Below, piece after piece: positions 10,144 through 21,068 of a stretch of 64,000 nt of DNA (positions are counted from its first letter, which is position 1; every line of letters starts with the position of its first letter). The position numbers and the translations under genes are program-made. Source of the DNA: Arachnopeziza araneosa (lineage: Eukaryota; Ascomycota; Leotiomycetes; Helotiales; Arachnopezizaceae). The stretch is taken from positions 62,001-126,000 of the forward strand of contig QYAI01000029.1 of assembly GCA_003988855.1 (NCBI GenBank), written 5' to 3'. The notes beneath the pieces are model-generated. The model was given only the letters and a program-made list of their open reading frames with translations, was not told the DNA's origin and made no database searches.

Positions 10144-12994
10144 ATGATGGCTACCTCCAGTTCTTCCGACTCCAGCTCCAGAGAAATTGACATCTTCAAT
10201 CCGGAGTCGACTTACGTCACAGATCCTCAAGCACTAACAGACAAGGAACTACTTCGAATGTCACAAAAGTCCCTCTCAAGAGAGTTTCCTCCAACAAGCT
10301 CATCTCATTCCATAATGACGGTCTATCTCCGCTGGCTGGATATTCAGCGCCAAAATCCTTCATCCATGACGCAACACTGGAACAATACGATCATGCATTG
10401 GGCACAAAGTCTTGACGTACGAGGTTTTACCGAGAGAGAAGTTGTCAATGAAATTGCTCGATGGCTGGCCAACCATGAGCCTCTCAAAATTACTCCCATT
10501 AGGCACTTTCCCAATGCAGAAGAGATTTCACAGGCGTACAAAATGCAGCCCAAAAAACGAAAAGTCTCTGCCATGATAGAAACAAGGGAAAATTCCTGGC
10601 GCACAATGAATGAGAATCGAGATCGAATATCTGAAGAGCATAAAAGAGATATGATATCAGACGAAGAGCCTCTGAATCTGTATGGAAGACTACCACCGGA
10701 CTACGTCTGTTATCGGTGTGGGAAGCCAGGTAAGCATCAATCGGTATCCAGATGAATCAGGAAATTGGAGCTAATTATATTTACAGGCCATCATCTCCAA
10801 TTCTGTCCTACAAATATGGATCCAAAGTATGATAAGCCACCGGCTTTCCATTACTTTTGCGAAATTTGTGGGAAGAAAGGTGTACATTTCCGATCCATAT
10901 GCCCATGGAATAATGATCCATTTTGCATCAATCAAAAAAGAATACGGGCAAACATCACAACCCCACGCACAGAGTATCCTAAAACCATGACAGATCACCA
11001 AAGAGGGAAGGACAAGCCGGAAGGAGAAGAAGAAGAGTGGACTCCTTGGAGTGAAAGTTCAAAGTCCTTGGACATAGATCCATTTTCTCAAGGAAATAGT
11101 CCTTCTCCTGATCCTAGCCAAAGACTTGAGGGATCAGTGAATCTCACCGCCTTTGCCATTGAAAGCGAGGAACTTCTACTAAAACAGACAGTAGCAAGAC
11201 GCCAACACCAAGTTCATCGAGGTAGAAACAACCAAAGGAACAAAATTGCAAAGCTTGAGAACATGGCATCGTCTTCTCCAAGTGAGTTTAGCAATAAAAG
11301 AGCCAATATGTTGGAGAAGCCAGATCAAAACCAAACGGGTAGGACTAATGAGCGGTTGGATATACCTGACGCCTCTAACTCAGAAGACAAAAACACCACC
11401 AAAAAGCGATCTCGAGAAGATGATTTATTTCCAGACCACCCAGGCCCATTGTCAAGTAGGGTCGAGCAAGGCAGAGGTAATGGCTCTCGCAAATGGCAAA
11501 GAAAGCGAGTTAGGTTGGAGGAGTTTAGCGAGAAATCAGGGCACGACTTCCAGGTGGAAGACTTGTTGACATCCGCTCGTCATCCACCCAACCAATTCGG
11601 AAGGTTGAACAACGACAAGATGGATATCGACACTCCAACTGTCGAAGAGGCTGCTCACGAATCTCGCCAGCAGATGACACGCGGCGACCCCGGCTCTGCA
11701 CCAACTTCACGCTCTGGAATCGAGTCACTGCAAATCGAGAACATCACCCTCGACATCAGCGAGTCAGAGGCTTCTGATGGCATGGGAGCCAATCCAGCTC
11801 CATCTATCACGAGACCCAAACCTAGGTACTCCAGTTTCGTCCAAAACTTGATTGATCGTCATCCTGCTATGAAGACTATTGTCAATACTGTCAAGCAACG
11901 CACGACGGCTTTGGAGAAGTGGAAAAAAACATCATTGAGGTAGGACACCTTATGCTCCTTCCATCTAGGATATATTAACAGCTAGCAGCAGGGTTACAGA
12001 TACATCGCAAGAGGGAGATGAAACAAACATCAAGACTGGCGATGATAACACGATGAGCATTGGTCAACACGACGGAGGAGACGATATGAACGGCAATAAG
12101 AACTATCCTGGTTTCCAGCATAAATTCAGCATTGTCGAAAAGGTCAAGAAATTCACGAAGGAAAGCCGTACTCTATTTCGAACCATTTCAGATGTTGGTA
12201 AGGGAAACAATACTGTTGACAAAAACGCCACCGGCAATAAAATTATCGGCCAAAACGAATCCGGTCTCCCTGTGGCGAGGTCTACAATCCAGCGCCGTGT
12301 ACCAGATCCGTACGAAAGATATTACGTCAGTGAGGATGAGTCCGAGTCTGAGTCCGAGTCTGGTAACAATACTCCAATGATACAGTTCAGATCCGAAGGG
12401 GAGAGATCCGCATACATGGTAATGCAAAGTCTCCATAATATGAGATTGGCGAAGCAAAGAGCGATTGAGGAAATGAGAGTTTGGTCGGCTGGGTTTAAAC
12501 TGGGATTCCCAGTTCCTGAAGACATGTTGCCATTGCTTTCTAAGGACCTTAGAAAGCAGCAGAAAATCTTGAGACGATCCCAAGGGGACGACGTATCTAC
12601 CGACGATTCATCTGAGGGATACTATGACGGATTTTCTGATATCGAAGATGAAGCTGCCTCGGCTGTGGAAGGCACGCGCCCCAGGGCCAACCGTTCAGCT
12701 ACTATGTCAGTCAACGCTCAAGAGACTAATGGCATTCATGTCAACGGTGGACAAACAGTCACGGCCATCAACAGCAACTGGGCTCCTGCTCTCATGCGAG
12801 TTGACAGCGTGATCGGAGGGCGTTTTAGGACGGTATCTTTTGCACCCCGAATCAGATTCGCTGACCAATTGGCCTCTGAGCCGNCGTCTGATATTCGTCA
12901 AGAATTGAAGGTTTTTGGTGCAACCTTCAAGATTCCCACTTCCTTGGCTACGCGTCGGGGTGTTCACTCTAGACTTCTTGGCTTGGCCTATTGA
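10144..12994 (+). CDS. large disordered protein with two zinc knuckles
   Basis: Three exons, 10144-10729, 10787-11939 and 11989-12994, giving 914 residues. Intron 1 (10730-10786) interrupts the first zinc knuckle; splicing restores CYRCGKPGHHLQFC, a perfect CX2CX4HX4C. A second knuckle follows about 30 residues later (CEICGKKGVHFRSIC, CX2CX5HX4C). Intron 2 (11940-11988) has a GTAGGA donor and ends AGCAG. Around residues 35-130 is a helical region with several tryptophans (YLRWLDIQ, HWNNTIMHWAQSL, EIARWLANHE). The rest is low-complexity, rich in S, E, K and R. Zinc knuckles of this type bind single-stranded nucleic acid, so an RNA-related role is possible but not shown. One base (12883) is undetermined. 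I do not recognise the family. Confidence 0.75.
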
Positions 12995-13340
12995 GTAGCT
13001 GAAGGATTCTTCAAAGTGTGTACCAGAAGGAATGCCAAATGAGAGACACATTGCTGTACATTTCTTAAGATTCATGCCAACTTCTAAAGAGCTTCAATTT
13101 GGCAGAAAGAACTCGCTGAAGATACACAATAGATAAAGAACGGGCAAATGGTTATTTGTAAGTTGCAGTGTCAAGCAGAATTCATAGATAAATAAGTTCT
13201 TGCATGAGCTTTGAGAACATCAGAACTTCCGTGACTATTCTCTTACATGATTCGTATGCTCGGAACATGCAACAGAACGCCCCTACGCCCAACCAATGCA
13301 TCGATCCCACGAACGCCTTTTGGTATTTAACTACTCTTAC
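12995..13340. other. short convergent intergenic region
   Basis: Lies between the stop of the zinc-knuckle gene and the stop of the AP-2 sigma gene. No coding potential is seen; presumably it holds both 3' ends. Confidence 0.5.
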
Positions 13341-14046
13341 TCATTCCAATTTATCCAGATGTTCCAACCTAGTCAGAACAACCTGCTTACTGGTCTCTTC
13401 GATCTCGCCGGCAAGAAAGACCTCATCAAGAATGGCATAGACCTAAGTATATCATCATTAGCATTTCATGTCACGTCTCACCTCCTACACCTATCTCTTC
13501 CCATATCACCCACCTTGTAGAAATTAAACACTAAGTCCAACTCGCACACGTTCCCAAAAAAGCTATCCAGTACCTCAACAAAGAAATGTATAGCCTCTAG
13601 ATACGCGAGCTCGTTATCATTGGCGTCCACACAAGCGCAGAAGAAGAGCCCTGCATAGCGCCGGTAAACAATCTTGTTCTGGCGGAACTCGACGAAGTTC
13701 GACTGGTACTTTTGGTCTCGGGGAGCGACTAGGCGGTGCACCTTAAGGGTTGGGATGTTAGCAGGTCTTCCTGCTGGTTGAACGAAGATAGCTTGAAGAG
13801 TTTGGGAACGCGACATGTAGATAGAGCATGGAAATGATCATGCAGATGAAATACGCACTTCGCCCTTGAGCTTGATCTTCTCTTCATCGTTGTACGGGGC
13901 GTACCATTTCGCCAGGCGGGTCTTGCCCCTATAGAGACATGTTAAGTGCATTCTGTAAGATGGTGTGCTGACAGTGCACGAGATAAATCAAGGAGATGGG
14001 GCGTAACGGACTGTCGGTTTTGGATTAGGATGAAGGAGAGAACCAT
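13341..14046 (-). CDS. APS2: AP-2 clathrin adaptor complex, small (sigma) subunit
   Basis: Four exons on the minus strand: 14012-14046, 13859-13928, 13514-13741 and 13341-13442, giving 144 residues, the normal family length. Introns are 13929-14011 (GTCCGT donor), 13742-13858 (GTGCGT) and 13443-13513 (GTGGGT). The assembled protein has MVLSFILIQNRQ, GKTRLAKWYAPYNDEEK, then YRRYAGLFFC and DANDNELAYLEAIHFFVEVLD, and ends in LTRLEHLDKLE. NFVEFR followed by KIVYRRYAGL points to sigma-2 rather than sigma-1. The subunit is part of the AP-2 core that selects cargo and recruits clathrin at the plasma membrane. Exon frames and phases close perfectly, so I trust the structure. Confidence 0.95.
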
Positions 14047-14558
14047 AATGAGAATAGAGAGTGCATATGTGCTTTGGCTTATTCCGATCAGGTTCATGTG
14101 GTGATGGGAGCATTGGCATCAGGATGTACGGCGGCCGACAAGGTACTGAACCGAGGAAATCTTGAGCATCAGAAGTAATCACAGCAACGGCACTACTTAA
14201 ATTGATGCGCCTGGTACGGTTGTGATCCAACTCTGCTCTGTCACTTTCTGGTCCTCATCCAACCCACTGCTTCATCGACAGAAAACACGAGTAAGACGCG
14301 GAGGATGTTCTTACCCGTTTCAGCAAATGGTTTACTGATCAGAGATCTTCAACGTAACAGGGCTGAATATCATCCAGCTTAGAAATCACCAAGCAGCTAG
14401 AAGCCAGGATTTCACGCTTCGAAAAGTACATAAAGCTGCCAAGGAAATTCAATTCAAACTCGTCTTCATAAGAACAAGGAATCCTTTCATCTATTCATTG
14501 TCTTATTTCACCACTCTTCCACCGTTCTTCTTTCCCCACATCTACCGCGGGGTAATTC
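14047..14558. promoter_or_regulatory. divergent intergenic region, AP-2 sigma / reductase
   Basis: Contains the promoters of two divergent genes. A pyrimidine-rich stretch with CACTCTTCC precedes the reductase start codon, as is common for fungal leaders. No further element is claimed. Confidence 0.45.
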
Positions 14559-15769
14559 ATGATGGCTTCTCTCATACCGCAGAGTAATGGCAAGACTGTT
14601 CTCATTACCGGCATCAATGGCTACATAGCAAGTGCCCTTGGCCTCCATGTACTTTCAAAAGGCTATTCTCTCCGAGGTACTGCTCGTCGTGCAGCGACAA
14701 CTGAGTCTTTGACCAAAGGACCATTTGCTCTTTATGGTGACCGAGTGCAGATTTATGAGGTTCCGGATATGACGGTTGAAGGAGCTTTTGACGAGGCCGT
14801 GAAAGGTCTGTCCCAATGTCTTTCTCTCTTTGCATTTCAGAAGTTAACTGAAGCAGGCGTCCATGGCATCTTTCATACTGCATCTCCAATTGACTTTTCC
14901 CTAACAAAGTACGAGGAGATGGTTATCCCCGCCGTCAAAGGCGCTGAAACCCTCTTGAATTCTGCTCTAAAAGCCGGTCCACAGCTGACATCCGTGGTTG
15001 TTACTTCATCTACCATTGCAGTGGTCAACCCTGACAAACCAGCTGGATACGTCTTTACCGAAGCCGATTTTGCCAGCACTTCTTTAGCCATTGCAAATAA
15101 GAATAGGGATGAAGGAGCGCCTACTCCAGCTGGCATTCTCTACGGTGCGAGCAAAACTGCTTCAGAGAAAGCGGTTTGGGCATTTAGGGATGCGCATAAG
15201 GCAAGTCCTTTCCCTCCGTTGATTCAAATCCAAGATAGCAAACTGACTTGCCCCAGCCATCCTTCTCGATCTCAACCATCAATCCCTCAGTCGTAATGGG
15301 CCCACCAATAACCCTCCCAACTTCATCCTCAAAACTGAACGAAACCCTCCGTCCTGTCTTCTCTCTCTTCGCCGGTTCTTCAGGGCCTGTCCCACCTAAC
15401 ATCGGCTCCGCTTCCTTTGTGGACGTTCGCGACGTAGCGTTCATGCACCTATGGGCGTATGAGAACCCCTCTGTTTCTGACGGAGAACGCTATCTCGCTT
15501 GCAGCGGATACGGCCCTTTGCAAGCCGCTGCTGATATCTTGCACTCTCATTACAAAGGAACTGAATTCGAGAAGAAAATTGTTGTGGGTGAGCCAGGGAA
15601 TGGGTATGTTGGGTATGATGCTACAACCGGGAAAGTGAACAAGGTGGAATTTCCACCGCAAAATTTTAAGGTTAGTGGGGATAAGGCGAGGAAGGCTATT
15701 GGGTTTGAGTTTATTACATTTCAAAAGTCGATTGTGGATACGGCCGAGTCTTTTCGGCCTTTGTTATGA
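14559..15769 (+). CDS. NAD(P)-dependent epimerase/dehydratase-family reductase (GRE2-like)
   Basis: Three exons, 14559-14805, 14857-15200 and 15257-15769, giving 367 residues. Intron 1 (14806-14856, GTCTGT donor) is 51 bases and does not break the frame; it is inferred because removing it gives EAVKGVHGIFHTASP, as expected for the family. Intron 2 (15201-15256) begins GCAAGT after AAG and ends CCCCAG, a GC-AG intron with a CTGAC branch. The N-terminus has the Rossmann motif VLITGINGYIAS, and the catalytic YGASK (YxxxK) lies near residue 178. This short-chain reductase group reduces aldehydes and ketones such as methylglyoxal or dihydroflavonol-type substrates. The true substrate cannot be told. 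No biosynthetic neighbours are present. Confidence 0.85.
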
Positions 15770-18700
15770 GAGATAAGTGTTGTATGATTAGCTTGCAGAT
15801 AGGTGAGGATCCGGACATGGGATTTTAGCCATCAAAAGCTGGTTACATGGTGTCATATCTTGTTTAACATTAGGGACTATCTTTATCCACGCTGAAACCA
15901 TCTTCTCCAAATTGCCAGGTGCAAACCATATTTTTCTAACTGATCTAGCACGTGACCTTGTTAAATCTTGTGATGTCGAAGGTTAGATATCTCTAAAACG
16001 ATGGAAATTGAAAAGGAGACGAAGACTAGTGTATAATCAACAGGGGGTCATTATTTCAGTATAGTATCATGTCTGAGAAGAAATCCCTTGAGTGTCTCGA
16101 CAGCTTTCTACACTACGGTTTGGCACTGCCACAGTGTCAACATCAAGCTGCATCTACAAAAACCGGTCACCGATATCAAAATCAAAGTATCCAATAGAGC
16201 CTAGGAAAATCAATCACAATCATGAACTCGTTCCGTGATTGCACCGTTTATCAACCAACCGTTATCCTCTCCAGGTAGGAGGAGCTGAAAGCTGAAGGAC
16301 GATCATGTGCTACCCCTTTTCCAAGCGAGAACTCTGGTAGTTTTGCTGGTCAGTCCAGCTGGAGTGAGCAGATCACAGAAGCAACCTGACTCCAACCAAC
16401 AAGATAATTTGTATTCTCCTTGCATGTAGGTAAATCTAGGACTTTGGCTGGTATTTTGGTACAGCCATTCATCAATAATTCTTGTAGGATCATCATGTAG
16501 CGGGGACTTGTGCGCTGAACAGATGACGATGCGGATCACTAAAGCCAACCATCAATACATGACAGTGTTTTGGTAGAACTGCATATCCGCCGCTTTACAG
16601 AACATTTATAGCCATTCAGATGTTGATATCTGTGTCGCTCTGAATATTCAGCGCTGAGCTGAAGCTATACAGATGATAGTTCAGTCACTTCAATGAAGCC
16701 AACCAAGCCCCCAACTTGCACTCTCCTTATGTGTATGTTCATCTGCGGTTCGAGTAGTAGTTCATCATAGCCATTTATCTACCAGTCAAGATTCGATCTG
16801 CATGTAGCTTCGAAGTCTTGCGCTGAACAGAAGCGGCAACTACCTAGGTAAAATCCGTTAAGGATCGCACCAAGGAAAAGTCACATCTGTAACGCGATCG
16901 AATCGATTCTTGCGCCAGTATTCCAATCATTCATCGAAGGAGGTATCATCGTGTTTTCATCTTCTAGGAACGTGTAGAATCGTGTAATATCTTGATCAAC
17001 AAACGCGAGCTAAAGTGATACATCAGTATGGGATTCGACTAAAGCTTGCGAAAGAACTCTGTCAAATGGAACAGAGAGGGAATCCACAATATGTGTCTCT
17101 TTGGTTTGTGCTAGAGAAAGTTGGTCGCGAGGCAGATTCTGCAAAAGCTTGGCTCAATAGATGGAATTGACAGACAGACACAAACGTTGAAATGAGCTAG
17201 TTAGCGCTCTAGTTTAGGCTCAAGTGGGTACCTTGCGTTGCCAAAGGCACCCTACTGCATCTACCCACCTCGTGGAGATGTTCTTCGGCTTCTCCGTAGT
17301 ATGTCATGATCATTTTGGAGTATGGATGCTGTCAAGTTCGTTTTTGAAACGGAAGTAGTGACTGTGCCGTCGTATCCTCAATACAACTCGTTGAGAACCT
17401 TTCTAGCTTCTCTGCCATGTTCCGTGTACGTGTTCGGGTATGCAGGCTTTGCATTTGGCTTTGGAAAGAGAAGTGATGATTGTGCTGCCCTCTCTTCCTG
17501 CAAGCCATCAGAGCAGCTGCAGCATAACAAGTTCGTATGGTACTGGTATTTTACCACGGAAGCATGTCAAATACTACCAAGAATTGTTGTCTGCAAGTTA
17601 TTTTGGTATATTTATTCATCTTGGATTTGCAGACTCTGACGGATATTCGTTTGTGGTGTTTATTTGGAATTCTTATTGTATGTGATTTAAGTGTGTCTAC
17701 TCGTTGTTGCATTTTCCAGGGCTCCTTCATGCTGCATAGTGTAAACTGTGCTGAACTGTAACTTGCGTGATCGCTGGAGTTGGTAGTGAGAATGTGATGT
17801 AGACATTTGAGTTGAGAATTAGATAATTTGGGCGGCCGCGATGCTCAAGGACGGCTCTGGGTAAAAGTATCTTGGGCCAGGCTCGACCTCTTTCCCAATA
17901 TTGGGTATCCGCAGTTCCCAGTTCTTCCCGACTGACTGAGGCTGCAATGCAGGTCGATCAGTAGAAACATGGCGACAGGGTGACTCGTATCCTTAGCCGA
18001 TCTGTGGCCCCCAGAGAGAGGCTGGCACCCTGTTCATTTTAATGTACGACTGGACGGTCTAGGTAGTTGCCCCATTAAGTTGCCTACCATCTTGAGATCT
18101 ATAGATTCATTGATCAGCAACTTTGAAAGAGTCCGATTGCCACCGCCACAGAGGAGCTACAACTACAAGTCATTCAAACCGTACAGAGGCGCAGTGCCGA
18201 GGAGGAAGACAGTGGGGAATTCTTCCCTTAACTGCAACAGCATGCGGCGTGCTGACAGCGAAACTTTGGCCACATTATCCCACTCAGTGTTGACTCTCAG
18301 CTCCAAAATGAAAGTTAGAGTTTGCGAGACAGCAGGTTGACAACCAGTTTTGGAAGGTCGTCTAGTTTCCAAAAGAAAATATCAACGGGGTCATATGGCC
18401 ATGAATTTAATATTTTAAGGGATAACTTCCTACACCTGCAGTCCTATTCAGGTTCCCCTGCCTCACGAAGACTTGGCACAGGCTTGAATCGAAGAAGGAT
18501 GGTTGAGAAGGGTGTTTATTGGTTGCATGGTATAAAAAGGCTGTCTATCGTCTTCCCGTCCTCTCATAGTCATGTCCCCATGCCACGGCTTCATACCGTA
18601 TCAGCAAGTACCTCAAATCCTCCATAATCAAGCCGCGTATGTGTATTATTCTGTCGAGAGATTGGACAACGAGCTTGGAAGGCCGCCCACATGGGCAAGG

Positions 18701-18994
18701 CTTCCTCTTCAGTGGCTAGCACAGGTGTGCAACGCGAAGCATCGTGTAGCATTCTTGATCGATGCCGCGTTGGGTAAGAGATCGCGTTGGTAACCATCGG
18801 ACATCCTGCACCACCGGGGTTGCTTTGTTTCTCAAGGCAGCCAATCCCAGCAGCATCAAGACTTGATGTTGAGAAATATGTCGGTGATGGCCATAGCGAT
18901 TATGAGCAGCTGATTAGAATACCAGAAGAATCGGAGACTATGCCCGTAGGTTGTTTCAGCGAGTCGAGAGGCTGCCAGCATCTGCCAAAGCGGC
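15770..18994. other. gene-poor region with diverged repeats
   Basis: I found no convincing gene. Between about 16460 and 16870 several similar blocks recur: AGCCATT near the left of each, then CATGTAGC and GCGCTGAACAG at about 16495-16525 and 16800-16835, with a weaker copy near 16610-16665. This suggests old tandem duplication. The stretch 17830-18350 is more GC-rich than its surroundings and has open but unrecognised frames on both strands. No transposase or LTR was seen. Confidence 0.45.
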
Positions 18995-19611
18995 TTAGAT
19001 ATGCAATGACGGTGTCATCCAGCCGATGATGCGATTCCTTTCGTGACAATGTCTCCGATATCTCAATCTTTTTGATATGTATTTGTCGGTCCCATTGTTC
19101 AGATCTCTTGGAAGTATACTGACGTTGTGCCACAAAAGCAGCAGGCCCAGCCGCTCTCGACTCATCTCCTCTAGGCCCTTGCCGTCAATCTCCAGAAAGC
19201 CACCCAGACGCTTGATCAGGTCATTCCTTTGCAACTCAGTCCTGCGTTTCTACGCAGAAGAAACGGCATCTTCCAAGCTCTTCCTCGTGGTCCCCAGGGT
19301 TCGAACGTGTATCGTCCCAAGTCACCTTCTGCACAAGAGCTGGGGAGAGCCGGGACCGATAGCACGAAGCCAATGACTTATTATGTTCTGGCACCCCGGC
19401 GATTTCCTTTCTTGTGAATATTCCCCTAATATGGAGTTGCAGCGTCTCTTAGCCCCCAGGCCCGCTCAGCATACACGGGAGGTCGAGCTTATACGGGTGG
19501 TCCGGCCAGAGAGTGCAAAGCCTCACCGTAAAGGGCGAATGCACGTTGATTATTAACCCAAAATTCACAGGTCTGTGCATGTGGTGAAGATAGCAGCAGG
19601 GCCAAACTCAG
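18995..19611 (-). pseudogene. decayed secreted-protein gene, family unknown
   Basis: Read on the minus strand from 19611, one frame begins LSLALLLSSPHAQTCEFG, which looks like a signal peptide and cleavage site, but the first codon is CTG and no ATG stands in front. It runs on through VNVH-like sequence (INVHSPFTVRL, WPDHPYKLDLP) to a TAA at 19450-19452, continues in frame, then needs a frame change between about 19252 and 19290. Another stop (TAG, 19250-19252) lies in the frame of the final part, LIKRLGGFLEIDGKGLEEMSRERL. Lost start, two stops and a frameshift together indicate a dead gene. I do not recognise the family, and parts could be chance open frame. Confidence 0.4.
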
Positions 19612-20226
19612 ATCTCAGCTGATTTCCGGCGGTGTCTCAATACAGAGCCAGCAAAAGTTATGACTAAATCCGGCATCTAGCCAGGGTGACGAAAGATGTG
19701 ATGAAACTGCCGAGACCCTTCTCTCCGCATCATGTCGATTGGTGAGCTAGCTCCCTCCGTCTGCGCATTTGCTGCAGCAGAGCGTCAACCTGCCGCGAGG
19801 AATGTTCCATTTTGGTTATGGTCGGCTGCGGTTGGCAAGATTTGAAATGTCTTGTCTTTAACTCACGGCCCTAGGAGGGGCGGCCGATTGAGCACTACGC
19901 CACTCCTAGAAAGTCTTTCGACAAATCAGTTGGTCCCAGATTGCAGCTGAAGCACAGTGATATCTTTCCGGGTTTACTCGTCGCCGCCCTTGCCAGATGC
20001 TACCAAGGGGCTCCGAATGGACTGAGCATTCATGATCCATCCCCCTTGGAAAGAGTAGCAGAGGGTCGTGTAACCCAGGCGATGGCAAATGCTCAATCAG
20101 GAGGCCCTGAAATACGTTTGTGGTGGCGATCGTTAAGAAGGGATTCCCATCCGTGAAGTGACCCCAAATCCCATACTATTATTTGGACTTGAGATCTCGA
20201 ACTCCAAACGCGAAACAATCCTTAAC
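19612..20226. other. intergenic, promoter of the CMD-like gene
   Basis: No supported gene. A 71-codon plus frame at 19941-20156 has no recognisable features. The segment just before 20227 should carry the promoter of the downstream gene. Confidence 0.4.
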
Positions 20227-20837
20227 ATGTCTTCTGTGAGAATCCCATACCGGCCAGCCAGCATTTTACCTCCTGGTATTCCACCTCTTAATTTGTTCAG
20301 GCTGTGGAGCTATTCGCCTAGCACATTACCTCATCTGATCTCCCTGGGGACGGCCTGCTTTCGCGATACATCTCTGACGCCGTATCAGCGCGAATTGGTT
20401 TGCCTGTTAAACGCCGTAAGGCTTTCTTCAGACTATCAGCACAAGCAACATTTGCAAATGGCGAAGGCTGCTGGGGTTTCGGAGATCCAAATCGAGGCGC
20501 TTGTGGCTGGCGATATTTCGTCAGCAGTTTGGTCTGCCAAGGACCAGGCGCTCTTAGCTTTTCTCGACGAAGTCATTGCTGGCCCAGAAGTTAGTGATGC
20601 CGTTTTTGAAAATGCGAGAAGTTGTTACAATGACCAGTTCCTTGTTGAGGTAGTCACCATGCAGGTCAACAATATCCCAATGCCGTTAGAGAAGATGGAT
20701 TACTGACTGGGTTTCAGGGGTTTTACTACTCGTATGCACACCCACTACCTCCGAGATGCATGCTGACAATTTACAGGCTAGCTAGGATTGCGAGCGTGTT
20801 CCATATTGACCTTGAGAATACAAGTAGGCATTCCTGA
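20227..20837 (+). CDS. carboxymuconolactone decarboxylase (AhpD-like) family protein
   Basis: Three exons, 20227-20664, 20718-20731 and 20777-20837, giving 170 residues. Introns are 20665-20717 (GTCAAC donor, TACTGAC branch, TTTCAG) and 20732-20776 (GTATGC donor, GCTGAC branch, TTACAG). The middle exon is only 14 bases, yet it restores the conserved QGFYYSLARIASVF segment; phases (0, then 2) require it. The fold is seen in NLFRLWSYSPSTLPHLISLGTACFRDTSL, the HKQHLQMAKAAGVSEIQIEAL helix and LLAFLDEVIAGPEVSD. The CxxC of peroxidase AhpD is absent, so this is the CMD-like group of oxidoreductase or decarboxylase proteins with unknown substrate. An in-frame start at 20158 is less likely than the ATG at 20227. 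Confidence 0.82.
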
Positions 20838-21068
20838 GTTTGCGGAGCAACTTTAGCTGAACATTTATATTACTTAGAACCTAACTCGCCAGTCAACTCG
20901 TAAAGCGCTTGCTTTGCGTCAGCATCTCCTAGATTTCAGTGGTGCGGAAGGCTAGTCTGTCGTGATGTCGATCGTCACTAAAGATTATTAATTCAAGGGT
21001 CAAAAGGCCACAAAGTGAAGGAGTAGCATGTTGCAAGTATGGAGCAGTTCATAGTCGATATTTCGATT

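Noticed and set aside
17322..17761. Group of overlapping plus-strand frames of 74-105 codons
   Set aside because: Cysteine- and aromatic-rich composition without domain, splice or start context; looks like chance.
19301..19325. Possible tRNA B box (GGGTTCGAAC)
   Set aside because: No stem pairing around it, and no A box at the right distance.
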